Shown here in pieces: positions 6,538-12,770 of a DNA stretch of 16,940 bases (position 1 is its first letter; each line of letters starts with the position of its first letter). The position numbers were made by a program, and so were the translations under genes. A model generated the notes under the pieces. It made no database searches and was not told the origin of the DNA. It saw only the letters and a program-made list of their open reading frames with translations. The stretch is taken from contig JAWOGA010000085.1 in the NCBI GenBank assembly GCA_046497225.1, positions 1 through 16,940 on the forward strand, given 5' to 3'. Origin of the DNA: JAXHLG01 sp046497225. Its GTDB lineage: Bacteria > Patescibacteriota > Minisyncoccia > Moranbacterales > DUUL01.

Positions 6538-6600
6538 GCAAAAAATACATTCCTGAGCGACAATTTAGAGAGGTTGCCCAAGAATTCATTGTTTAAAAAT

Positions 6601-6632
6601 TAAAAACCCGCTTTAAAAATAAAGCAAGGCTT
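6601..6632 (-). terminator. Terminator-like hairpin in the antiporter leader
   Basis: On the minus strand GCTTT (6625 to 6621) and AAAGC (6614 to 6610) close a 6-base loop. CC and GG add two pairs beyond a TT bulge, and the stem runs into GGGTTTTT (6609 to 6602). The hairpin lies between the promoter and the start codon, so it would act as an attenuator rather than a gene-end terminator. Confidence 0.35.
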
Positions 6633-6723
6633 GTGATATTTAAATTTTAAAATGCAAACTTCGTTTTTTTATTTCTTTATCTTAGTTCAGAGTTTTTAAA
6701 TAAAATTTGCGATCACAAGTATA

Positions 6724-6751
6724 AATATACCAACCTTTTTTTTCTTGTCAA
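6724..6751 (-). promoter_or_regulatory. Promoter of the antiporter gene
   Basis: Read on the minus strand, a perfect TTGACA (6751 to 6746) is followed after 16 bases by TATATT (6729 to 6724). The predicted start is near 6717, which gives a long untranslated leader before the ATG at 6537. Confidence 0.65.
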
Positions 6752-6852
6752 GCCGGAGTGATTATTGCTGATTATTCTCAGGGAAATGGGCGAGTTTGGG
6801 TTTTGTAAATTTTATTATTTTTACATTTTATTATTTGAAAATAAATGTTAAG

Positions 6853-6921
6853 ATGCAAAAAAGAGTTAAGGAAAATCCAGAACATTATCTTGATTATCAA
6901 CTTAGTTTAGCTAATTTTTAA
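6853..6921 (+). CDS. Possible 22-residue upstream peptide
   Basis: ATG at 6853 opens 22 codons ending in TAA at 6919-6921, eight bases before the start codon of the membrane protein gene. The peptide is hydrophilic, with KENPEHYLDYQ in the middle, and no ribosome site is seen. It could be a leader peptide coupled to the next gene or a chance frame. Confidence 0.2.
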   Translation: MQKRVKENPEHYLDYQLSLANF

Positions 6922-6929
6922 GTATATTT

Positions 6930-7937
6930 ATGAATGCATTTAAAATTTTAATGCTGGTAATTTCGGCCATTTTTTTTGTGGTGGCTGGAAGTATATTTAT
7001 TTTAGGTAAGGGAGTGGATAAAACCTTGTTGCAAACTTCTTTTTATGAGGAGGTGATCGAAGAATTGAATGTCTCTTCTGTGGTGAAGAAGGGGATCTTA
7101 AGCGGAATTCGTCAGCAAATAACTAAGATGGAAGATTCAAGCGGATTCTCAATGAATCAAACTCCCGAGCAACGAGAAATGGAAGAACAAGAAAAAGAAA
7201 TGCTTCTTGCGGTGGAATCGGCCACTTCCCAAGCTTTCAGTGAAGAATGGATAGAAAAAACTAGCATTACAGTGATTGATGACGTTCTAACTTATTTAAA
7301 AGGGGAGCAAGATGAATTGAATGCGGTAGTCAATTTAAAGGAGAGGAAAGAAGTTGTCAGAAAAGAGTTGAAGAAGCACATTGATGGAAGTATAGAAATA
7401 CCAAAGGAATTGGAGGATCAGTTAACTCCGATGATGAAAAATCAATTAGAAGCTGAAAAAAATTCGGCAACAGAAAGAATTCTTAGTAATTTTCCAGAGA
7501 AAATAGTCCTAGCGAACTCCTTGGAAAATCATCCAGAGTCTAGAGAAATAAAAAATTATGTGAATATGTTTCAATCAGGGTACAAATATTTTGATGCGGC
7601 TTCATATGCAATTTTATTTATTCTTGCAATTTTAATGATTTTATTGGCCGGAGTTAGCGGAGGATTGAAGTGGATTGGAGTGGGAATGTTTGCTTCCGGA
7701 GCCTTAACAACAATATTATTATTAGGAGTTGATCAGCTGCTTCCTTTTTTGATAAAAGGAGTAAATGAAAATCTCCCTTGGGAGAGGTTGAGTGTGGTAA
7801 CTGATTTGTTTGTTGATAAGATTTATATCTTTGCTTTAATTTATGCTGGCGTTGGATTAATAGTCCTATTGCTAAGAAAGATTTTAGGGAAGGTGTGGCC
7901 TAATTTGCAATCAGGAAGTAGCACCGCTGGGAAATAG
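6930..7937 (+). CDS. Membrane protein with a large extracytoplasmic helical domain, unknown function
   Basis: This 335-residue protein is of no family I can name. One transmembrane helix lies at about 5-27. A mostly helical, charged domain of about 190 residues follows (28-220), then three more helices at about 222-242, 247-270 and 297-318, and a short polar tail. The soluble part has no cysteine and no obvious catalytic motif, and Glu, Lys and Gln dominate, with a Met/Gln/Glu-rich stretch at 75-90. By the positive-inside rule the soluble domain most likely lies outside the membrane. It diverges from the antiporter gene, and the shared 392-base spacer could link their control, but no functional link is shown. 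A long spacer without a clear terminator follows. Confidence 0.75.
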   Translation: MNAFKILMLVISAIFFVVAGSIFILGKGVDKTLLQTSFYEEVIEELNVSSVVKKGILSGIRQQITKMEDSSGFSMNQTPEQREMEEQEKEMLLAVESATSQAFSEEWIEKTSITVIDDVLTYLKGEQDELNAVVNLKERKEVVRKELKKHIDGSIEIPKELEDQLTPMMKNQLEAEKNSATERILSNFPEKIVLANSLENHPESREIKNYVNMFQSGYKYFDAASYAILFILAILMILLAGVSGGLKWIGVGMFASGALTTILLLGVDQLLPFLIKGVNENLPWERLSVVTDLFVDKIYIFALIYAGVGLIVLLLRKILGKVWPNLQSGSSTAGK

Positions 7938-8348
7938 GTGGATTTCTTTTGGTTTCATTTTGGTTGCAAGTAGCAGGTTTTAGTTTACAGGAGGTATTTT
8001 AATGGAAGATTGATAAAATGCCTAGCTTATTCTAAGGAGAATAAAAAATGAATTTTTTGGTTTTCGCTTGAAGGGTTGATAATTTTTGAAGGTGTGTTAT
8101 ATTTTATCGGCGCGTACGAGGGGCATGTTGAAAGATTGAAAAGTAATCAAAGTTTTCTAGTCTTCTAAGTCGGGAGGTGCTTGTGTAGAATTTGAAAATA
8201 CGAGAGCGGGTTAAGACGAGCTCGATTTAAAGATTTTGCCGGAGGAACTTGATTATGCCGTCTTTCTTTTTTGTGTCTATCTGTTGCTATCAGTGGTGTT
8301 GTAGGCGTTTATTACAGCAAAGTTCTTTGAAGACTTCAGGAGGTTGCC
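7938..8348. other. Spacer with a series of very short frames and strong ribosome sites
   Basis: In these 411 bases an excellent AGGAGGT (7990-7995) precedes a 3-codon frame at 8002. A 5-codon frame follows at 8018 and a 7-codon frame at 8048. The AAGG before the last sits in the loop of a perfect 7-bp hairpin (8027-8033/8038-8044). A promoter follows at 8076-8103. A 36-codon frame with GGAGG runs from 8255 into the next gene. No RNA family was recognised. Confidence 0.45.
8076..8103 (+). promoter_or_regulatory. Promoter upstream of the small membrane protein gene
   Basis: TTGATA (8076-8081), a 16-base spacer and TATATT (8098-8103) are each one base or two from consensus. The predicted start near 8110 leaves a leader of about 240 bases that includes the frame at 8255. 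Confidence 0.5.
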
Positions 8349-8365
8349 ATGCAAGAGAGTTTTAA
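8255..8365 (+). CDS. Possible 36-residue cysteine-containing leader peptide
   Basis: ATG at 8255 has GGAGG nine bases before it and opens 36 codons ending in TAA at 8363. The stop lies 14 bases inside the next gene, so translation could be coupled to that start at 8349, which has its own AGGAGG. The peptide has five cysteines, including two adjacent pairs with a Trp between them, and no recognised motif. The ribosome site and overlap are the only support. Confidence 0.3.
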   Translation: MPSFFFVSICCYQWCCRRLLQQSSLKTSGGCHAREF

Positions 8366-8603
8366 TAACAGGAAGGAGAATGAAAAAATTGAACCAGAGG
8401 GAATATATTTTATTTTTACAAGTAAACTACTATTCTTTCTTATTGCTTTAATTGTCCTTATTGTTACGCTTTATTTTGTTTTTGACTGGCTTTGGCTTGA
8501 GGCTGCATTGAAGACAATCGCAGTTTTAAATATTCTTTGTGCTGCGATTTGCTTCTTTTTCTTCGTGGAGGTGACGAAGAAATTAACGAATGATATACAA
8601 TAA
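8349..8603 (+). CDS. Small two-helix membrane protein, unknown function
   Basis: This 84-residue protein has a hydrophilic N-terminus of about 20 residues rich in Asn, Glu and Arg. Helices follow at about 26-48 and 54-74, and the tail is short and charged. No family is recognised. The start is well supported by AGGAGG six bases upstream of the ATG. The gene forms a single unit, with a promoter about 250 bases upstream and a very strong terminator directly after the stop codon. Such isolated small membrane proteins with strong expression signals may be stress or envelope factors, but nothing in the sequence indicates which. Confidence 0.65.
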   Translation: MQESFNNRKENEKIEPEGIYFIFTSKLLFFLIALIVLIVTLYFVFDWLWLEAALKTIAVLNILCAAICFFFFVEVTKKLTNDIQ

Positions 8604-8608
8604 TCTAC

Positions 8609-8637
8609 AAAAGGTCTGTTTTTAACAGACCTTTTTT
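8609..8637 (+). terminator. Strong intrinsic terminator
   Basis: AAAAGGTCTGTT (8609-8620) and AACAGACCTTTT (8624-8635) make a perfect 12-bp stem with a TTT loop and a six-T tail (8632-8637). It begins five bases after the stop codon of the small membrane protein gene. Confidence 0.9.
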
Positions 8638-8698
8638 GAAATATTTTTTGGTTTGGCGAGTAGAGGATAAATAAGTGAAATGTTATTAAATTTTTTAA

Positions 8699-8950
8699 AT
8701 GGCTCAAATTTCATTGGATTTACATCTTATATATAACAAAAGCAGGAATATTGATGATGCTTTGTGGGGAGTTATTCGCGAAGCGCGGGAGAAGAATATT
8801 GACGAGGTGGAAATTATTTACGGTAAAGGAAGCGGCCAACTTAAGAAGCGAGTGTTGAAGTTTTTGGATCGGCAAGAAGTTAAGCGAACATATAGAAGAA
8901 TCAAGAAAGATCCAAATAATTCCGGAAGAGTTTTTGTTTACTTTTATTAA
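8699..8950 (+). CDS. Stand-alone Smr domain protein
   Basis: This 83-residue protein is a single Smr domain, the module at the C-terminus of MutS2 and in small Smr proteins that cleave RNA or branched DNA. Its signatures are LDLH at residues 6-9 (the family's DLH motif) and YGKGSGQL at 41-48, corresponding to the usual HGKGxGxL. The first His of that loop is Tyr here, while the Gly-Lys-Gly core is kept. The length matches a bare Smr domain with no hook or MutS2 part, so a role in mismatch processing is unlikely. Family members act on mRNA of stalled ribosomes (SmrB-like) or as nickases; which applies cannot be decided. No Shine-Dalgarno sequence precedes the ATG, and the nearby ATG at 8680 is out of frame. 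Confidence 0.85.
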   Translation: MAQISLDLHLIYNKSRNIDDALWGVIREAREKNIDEVEIIYGKGSGQLKKRVLKFLDRQEVKRTYRRIKKDPNNSGRVFVYFY

Positions 8951-9053
8951 GGACTTCATTGGTTGATTTTATTCTTAGTAGACCTTATCGTTTTTATTTC
9001 CGTGATAATTTTTTGCGGTTTTTTAGAAAGATGAAACGGAAAATAAGAATGAT

Positions 9054-9081
9054 TTGACAATAATTTTAAAACTGCAATAAT
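9054..9081 (+). promoter_or_regulatory. Promoter of the purF-like gene
   Basis: A perfect TTGACA (9054-9059), 16 bases and AATAAT (9076-9081) form a good promoter. The predicted start is near 9088, only six bases before the terminator hairpin, so the transcript would begin almost directly with that hairpin. Confidence 0.6.
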
Positions 9082-9093
9082 ATTCATATATTC

Positions 9094-9137
9094 ACGCTTT
9101 AGCTTTTAAAAAACAGCTGAAGCGTTTTTGATTTTTT
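9094..9137 (+). terminator. Hairpin terminator in the purF leader, possible attenuator
   Basis: ACGCTTTAGCT (9094-9104) and AGCTGAAGCGT (9115-9125) pair over 11 bases with one T-G wobble and an A-rich loop. T5 (9125-9129) and then T6 (9132-9137) follow. It could end the Smr transcript, but it lies downstream of the TTGACA promoter and 50 bases before the purF-like start codon. Confidence 0.75.
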
Positions 9138-9186
9138 CTTTGAAAATCCAATGTTTTACTGTTTTTCTATTTAAGGGGGTCTTTTT

Positions 9187-10545
9187 ATGAGCGGCTTATT
9201 TGGTATAAATGCAAGAATGGAAATAGCCAAAGGGGAGGTGAATCCCGCAAACGATCTATACTGGGGAACTTTTTACCAACAGCATTTGGGAGAAATGTAT
9301 TGTGGAATAGCAATTTTTGACCAAGAACAGCGCTTAAAAACGATAAATAAAGATGGCCGGTTCGGCGACGCTTTCCGGAGTGAAAAAAGTCTCTGGGAAA
9401 CAAAATTAACAACCGCGCTTGGGTACTGCGGAGTTCAAGAGGCGCCTTTTTCCGCCGAGTCTATTTCGGGGAAATTTAGTCTTTGCTTTACAGGCAATAT
9501 TACAAACAAAGATCAGCTCAAGAATTACTTTCTCAAGCAGGGAAATATATTTACAAGAGAGGGAGACGAAATTGAGTTACTATCCAAAATCATCGCAACG
9601 GAGTTAGATGTTGTCGAAGGTTTAAAAGCTGTGGCTCGATATGTAAAAGGGGCTTGTTCTATATTAGTGGCCACTGAAGACTCTTTATACGCGTATTCGG
9701 ATAGCCACTGGCCCTTAGTAGTAGGAAAAAAGAACGGAGAAATAGTTGTTGCCACGAGCTCCTGCGGATTTGGAAATCTGGGATTTGAATTAATTGAGGA
9801 TCTTGAAAATAGGATAATCCAAATCCAAGAGGGAGAAGTGAAACGCCAGTGTGAGACTATTTTTTCCAGGCCTTGCTCCTTTATGTGGGTCTACACCGGA
9901 TTCCCGACTGATATTATGTATGGACTAACTGCCTCTGAAGTTCGGAAAAAATTAGGCTCTTTGTTGGCTAAAAAAGATATAGCCAAAGGTTTTTTTCCCG
10001 ATATTGTTGCCCCGGTGGCTGATTCGGGAATATTTCATGCTATTGGATATCACCAGGAATGGCTGCGTCAAATAAATCTTGGTTTGATAGATAGAGTCCC
10101 ATTCTATGACAAGATTCTATTAAAATACCCCTTTGCGGGAAGAAGTTTCACTCCGCCTAACCAGGAAATAAGAGAAATGATAGCAAATGTCAAGCAAATT
10201 GCTAGTGGAGAAAGTTTTGCGGGTAAAAAAGTAGTTCTTGTGGATGACTCTATCGTGAGAGGCACCCAAATGAGAACAAACTTGGTTCCCAAAGTAAAAA
10301 CTCTTCACCCAAAAGAAATTCATATCCGCATTGGCAATCCGGAACTCTTAGCTGATTGTCCTTGGGGTAAAACTATTAAAAAAGGAGAATGTTTAGCTTT
10401 ATCTGTTCCCGAAGTTGAAGAAAGGAGGAAGCTCTTGGGAGTGGATTCGCTGGTCTACAACAGCAAAAAGGAGTTGGACGAGATCTTTGAACAATTGCTG
10501 CCGGGAGTTCGTCTCTGTATGGATTGCAGCAAAAATGGAAATTAA
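9187..10545 (+). CDS. purF: PurF-like amidophosphoribosyltransferase with degenerate glutaminase domain
   Basis: This 452-residue protein has the two-domain layout of PurF, which makes phosphoribosylamine from PRPP and glutamine as the first step of purine synthesis. The phosphoribosyltransferase half is well kept: PVADSGIFHAIGYH at 276-289, GRSFTPPNQ at 318-326 and the PRPP loop VDDSIVRGT at 352-360. Four cysteines at 230, 391, 444 and 447 match the positions that hold the 4Fe-4S cluster of Bacillus-type PurF. The glutaminase half is not intact. The chain starts MSGLFGI where active enzymes have Met-Cys-Gly, so the N-terminal nucleophile is Ser. The Arg-containing GHxRYST motif is reduced to LGYCGVQ (78-84), and the oxyanion Asn-Gly is Thr102-Gly103. 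It may use free ammonia or a partner, or have another role. No other purine genes are nearby. AAGGGGG (9173-9179) fixes the start. Confidence 0.85.
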   Translation: MSGLFGINARMEIAKGEVNPANDLYWGTFYQQHLGEMYCGIAIFDQEQRLKTINKDGRFGDAFRSEKSLWETKLTTALGYCGVQEAPFSAESISGKFSLCFTGNITNKDQLKNYFLKQGNIFTREGDEIELLSKIIATELDVVEGLKAVARYVKGACSILVATEDSLYAYSDSHWPLVVGKKNGEIVVATSSCGFGNLGFELIEDLENRIIQIQEGEVKRQCETIFSRPCSFMWVYTGFPTDIMYGLTASEVRKKLGSLLAKKDIAKGFFPDIVAPVADSGIFHAIGYHQEWLRQINLGLIDRVPFYDKILLKYPFAGRSFTPPNQEIREMIANVKQIASGESFAGKKVVLVDDSIVRGTQMRTNLVPKVKTLHPKEIHIRIGNPELLADCPWGKTIKKGECLALSVPEVEERRKLLGVDSLVYNSKKELDEIFEQLLPGVRLCMDCSKNGN

Positions 10546-10555
10546 TTCCGCCCGG

Positions 10556-10589
10556 AAACCCTCTCTTGAAATTAAAGAGAGGGTTTTTT
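10556..10589 (+). terminator. Strong intrinsic terminator after the purF-like gene
   Basis: AAACCCTCTCTT (10556-10567) and AAGAGAGGGTTT (10575-10586) form a perfect 12-bp stem, with a six-T tail at 10584-10589. It starts ten bases after the stop codon, so the purF-like gene is a single-gene unit. Confidence 0.9.
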
Positions 10590-10706
10590 GTGGTTGAATT
10601 CGAGTATTGAGTATAAAGAGCTATTTTTTAAAATACTAGTCTTCGTCGCTGATTTTTTAGCGTATTCCTTGAAAAATAAATATGCTCTTTGGACAACAGG
10701 GGGGGG

Positions 10707-10802
10707 ATGAGTAATCAAAAGCTTAACCGGGAGGAGAAAATTTTTAGCAATGACTTTGATGACGAGAAAGCCTCGAAAAAAAACAATTTTTCCGAGATCT
10801 AA
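10707..10802 (+). CDS. Possible 31-residue small protein
   Basis: ATG at 10707 follows directly on a run of eight G and opens 31 codons ending in TAA. The peptide is hydrophilic and charged, with NREEKIFSNDFDDEKASKK, and lacks a membrane segment. Composition is protein-like, but the G run touches the start codon and so is not ideally placed as a ribosome site. It may be a remnant or a chance frame. Confidence 0.25.
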   Translation: MSNQKLNREEKIFSNDFDDEKASKKNNFSEI

Positions 10803-10911
10803 TTTTTAAAAATATGAGACTCGATATTTATTCAAGTGTGGCTCTTAAGGAGCGGCGGCGCGTTTAGTTTAGCGGAGTCATTATGGGGTATCTTAATTTT
10901 TTGGGGTTTTG

Positions 10912-10939
10912 TTGACAATAAAGTGCCGGAAAATATCGT
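10912..10939 (+). promoter_or_regulatory. Possible promoter of the c-di-GMP enzyme gene
   Basis: A perfect TTGACA (10912-10917), 16 bases and TATCGT (10934-10939, four of six to consensus). The predicted start near 10946 would give a leader of about 218 bases before the ATG at 11164. A consensus TATAAT at 11076-11081 is an alternative -10 box but lacks a -35 box. Confidence 0.4.
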
Positions 10940-11163
10940 ACTAGGTAATGTGATGGGGATGGGAAATACATTAAAGCTTACCCAAAAGAGATATAAAAGA
11001 TTTTTTTGAGATAGAGGAGAGGTTTTTGAGATAGGTATCGGATTGAAGAAGGTGATGAGTAATTTCGATTTTTATTATAATCTGCAATCCAAAGCTTGAC
11101 TTAGAAGACAAAATAGAACTCATCATTTATATTTATGCCGGAGTAAATAACAAGGAGTTAAAA

Positions 11164-12216
11164 ATGACAAATAAGGAATTAGAGAAGGTTAGTATGCATG
11201 ATCCTTTAACAGGCTTTTATACCCGATCATTTTTTGAGCAGAAAATGTCTGAATTCAAGAAAGACGGCAGTGTTCCCTTTGGGGTGATTGCTTGCGACGT
11301 GGATGGCCTAAAAGAAGTAAATGATAAATTCGGGCATTCTGCCGGGGATGAGTTATTGAAGCGGGCGTCTCGGGTGCTATCCAGATCTTTTCGGAAATCC
11401 GATTTTATTTTTCGAGTGGGTGGAGATGAGTTTGTGGTTTTGATTCCTCGGTGTTCGGAGAGAATTATTAAGGGCATCGCAAGTCGCATTAGAAAAAATG
11501 TGGAATTAGTAAACAGGGAAAAGGGGGGTGAGTTTGATTTGAGTTTGTCAATTGGATGGGTGGTGAAGCAAGAGGAGCCTCTTGATTTGGGGGAGGAGGA
11601 AAAGACTGCTGAGAAAAATATATACAAGGAGAAGTTGTTGAAAATTAAAAGCGCTCGCAGCCAATCCTTTAATATGCTGGTTGAGGTGCTCAAAGAAAGA
11701 GATTACTTGACTGCCGGTCACATCAAGAGAGTTAGAGAGTGGTGCATTGAGATGGCCAACCATTTGGGTTTGCCTGATGGTCAAAAAAATGATTTAGCGC
11801 TATTTGCTCATTTTCACGACGTTGGAAAAGTCGAGGTTCCGGACAGAATTCTACTTAAGGAAGATGATTTTAATCCGGAAGAATTTGAACAAATGAAAAA
11901 ACATTGCGAGTCAGGCTATCGAATAGCCAAGGCTTCTGATGGTATGGAGAGTATTGCTGATTTTATTTTAAAACACCACGAGTGGTGGAATGGGGAGGGC
12001 TATCCATTGGGACTAAAAGGGAAAGAAATCCCTTTGGAGTGTCGGATCTTGCATATTGTGGATGCATATGATGCCATGACTAGTGATCGGGCTTATCAAA
12101 AAGCTCGAAGTAAAGAATACGCTATTAAAGAGCTTAAAAGGGGGAAGGGAGGCCAGTTTGATCCTTATTTGGTGGACGAATTTCTGAAGATCTTAAATTT
12201 AAATAAAGATAAATAA
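11164..12216 (+). CDS. GGDEF and HD-GYP bifunctional c-di-GMP enzyme
   Basis: This 350-residue soluble protein joins a diguanylate cyclase and a c-di-GMP phosphodiesterase. The GGDEF domain (about 8-162) has the metal Asp45 in CDVDGLK, the intact active site GGDEF at 86-90 and an inhibitory-site RxxD (Arg77-Asp80) exactly five residues before it. Cyclase activity with product feedback is therefore expected. The HD-GYP domain (about 168-345) has GHIKRV at 185-190, the metal pair His218-Asp219 in HDVGK, His247, the HHE...GEGYP motif at 271-281 and Asp300 in IVDAYDAMTSDRAY. No sensor, PAS or membrane domain precedes it, unlike most such proteins, so input would come through expression, a partner or the product. 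Both activities in one chain allow switching in either direction. AAGGAG seven bases upstream supports the start. Confidence 0.9.
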   Translation: MTNKELEKVSMHDPLTGFYTRSFFEQKMSEFKKDGSVPFGVIACDVDGLKEVNDKFGHSAGDELLKRASRVLSRSFRKSDFIFRVGGDEFVVLIPRCSERIIKGIASRIRKNVELVNREKGGEFDLSLSIGWVVKQEEPLDLGEEEKTAEKNIYKEKLLKIKSARSQSFNMLVEVLKERDYLTAGHIKRVREWCIEMANHLGLPDGQKNDLALFAHFHDVGKVEVPDRILLKEDDFNPEEFEQMKKHCESGYRIAKASDGMESIADFILKHHEWWNGEGYPLGLKGKEIPLECRILHIVDAYDAMTSDRAYQKARSKEYAIKELKRGKGGQFDPYLVDEFLKILNLNKDK

Positions 12217-12334
12217 TTTAAAAATATTAACAAAGGAATAGTAAAAATCACTTCTTTTAAAAATTCTGTTAATAATTTCTAGGTTTTTTAAAATTTGCAT
12301 TAATTTGAAAATAATTTTAAAATATAAAAATAAC

Positions 12335-12363
12335 TTGAAAAAATAGAAAAGTAATTTTGTAGT
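12335..12363 (+). promoter_or_regulatory. Promoter of the phasin-like/UbiB pair
   Basis: TTGAAA (12335-12340), 17 bases and TGTAGT (12358-12363, four of six). The predicted start near 12370 gives a 37-base leader. The surrounding 12217-12334 is extremely AT-rich and holds only a weak long-loop inverted repeat (12222-12232/12268-12279). Confidence 0.4.
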
Positions 12364-12406
12364 AAAAATAAGCCGTTTTTAATTAAATAATCATTAAAAA
12401 TAAATT

Positions 12407-12751
12407 ATGGCAAATAATTTCAAGAAAACCTTTTTGACAGGTCTGGGTTTGATTTCTTTAAGTAAAAAGAAATTGGAAGAATCTGTTAAGGAAACTGCTA
12501 ATAAACATGGAATCTCTCAAAGAGAGGCCGAGAAATTAGCTCGCGATCTTTGGCGGAATGTTGAGAATAAAAGGGAAGATCTGGAAGAAGATTATGAGAA
12601 GGTTTATGCTAAAACTTTAAAGAAAATGAATATTCCCACTCGGGAAGAGTTTGAAGAGTTGAAGCAAAAGGTAGATGACTTGGAAAAATCCTCCAAAAGC
12701 GCTTCCTTTAAAGAGAAAAATTTCAAAGCTGAGTCAGGCAACAAAGAATAA
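12407..12751 (+). CDS. Phasin-family (PhaF/PhaI-like) coiled-coil protein
   Basis: This 114-residue protein matches the general plan of phasin-like proteins of the polyhydroxyalkanoate granule-associated type. It has a hydrophobic opening FLTGLGLISLSKKKLEE (9-25), an amphipathic charged helix with HGISQREAEKLA, and the late signature NIPTREEFEELKQKVDDLE, which starts a coiled coil (about 75-95). The tail is Lys/Ser-rich. No PHA synthase is nearby, and small proteins of this type occur widely in bacteria without granules, so a PHA role should not be assumed. A membrane-surface or scaffolding role is more likely. It precedes the UbiB-like kinase gene by 19 bases and probably shares its transcript. 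The open frame of the kinase extends back into this gene's last 77 bases, but that part is probably not translated. Confidence 0.65.
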   Translation: MANNFKKTFLTGLGLISLSKKKLEESVKETANKHGISQREAEKLARDLWRNVENKREDLEEDYEKVYAKTLKKMNIPTREEFEELKQKVDDLEKSSKSASFKEKNFKAESGNKE

Positions 12752-12770
12752 CTTTCGTAAAAAGTTTTTT

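Larger units (their letters stand above)
6538..6929. other. Divergent regulatory spacer
   Basis: These 392 bases separate the antiporter and the next membrane protein, which diverge. They contain the antiporter promoter and leader, and an 8-base inverted pair CTTGTGAT (6630-6637) / ATCACAAG (6712-6719) that flanks a second pair GCAAA/TTTGC. The spacer also holds a 22-codon frame at 6853-6921. No convincing plus-strand promoter was found. Confidence 0.45.
10590..11163. other. Long spacer with a small frame and a promoter
   Basis: About 570 bases lie without a clear gene. They hold an eight-G run (10699-10706), a 31-codon frame at 10707, and shorter frames of 17 codons (10814), 10 codons (10883, with GGAG correctly spaced) and 14 codons (11055). 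A TTGACA promoter lies at 10912. The local G-rich patches differ from other spacers. It could be a decayed gene or a long leader. No tRNA or known RNA fold was recognised. Confidence 0.45.

Noticed and set aside
6538..6717. A named ion riboswitch in the antiporter leader
   Set aside because: I could not match any consensus from memory; only the position and the terminator-like stem are supported, so it is listed as a question.
8002..8071. Alternative code with UGA as glycine, to join the tiny frames
   Set aside because: Clear genes end at UGA in the expected places (4136-4138 and the HD protein stop), and reading through UGA does not produce a recognisable protein here.
12222..12279. Terminator after the c-di-GMP enzyme gene
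   Set aside because: The arms are nearly all A and T, the loop is about 35 bases, and the following T run is separated from the stem.
12675..12770. Longer N-terminus for the UbiB-like kinase
   Set aside because: It lies mostly inside the phasin-like gene in another frame, the extra residues do not fit the family, and AAGG is too close to this ATG. The start at 12771 gives the usual UbiB opening.
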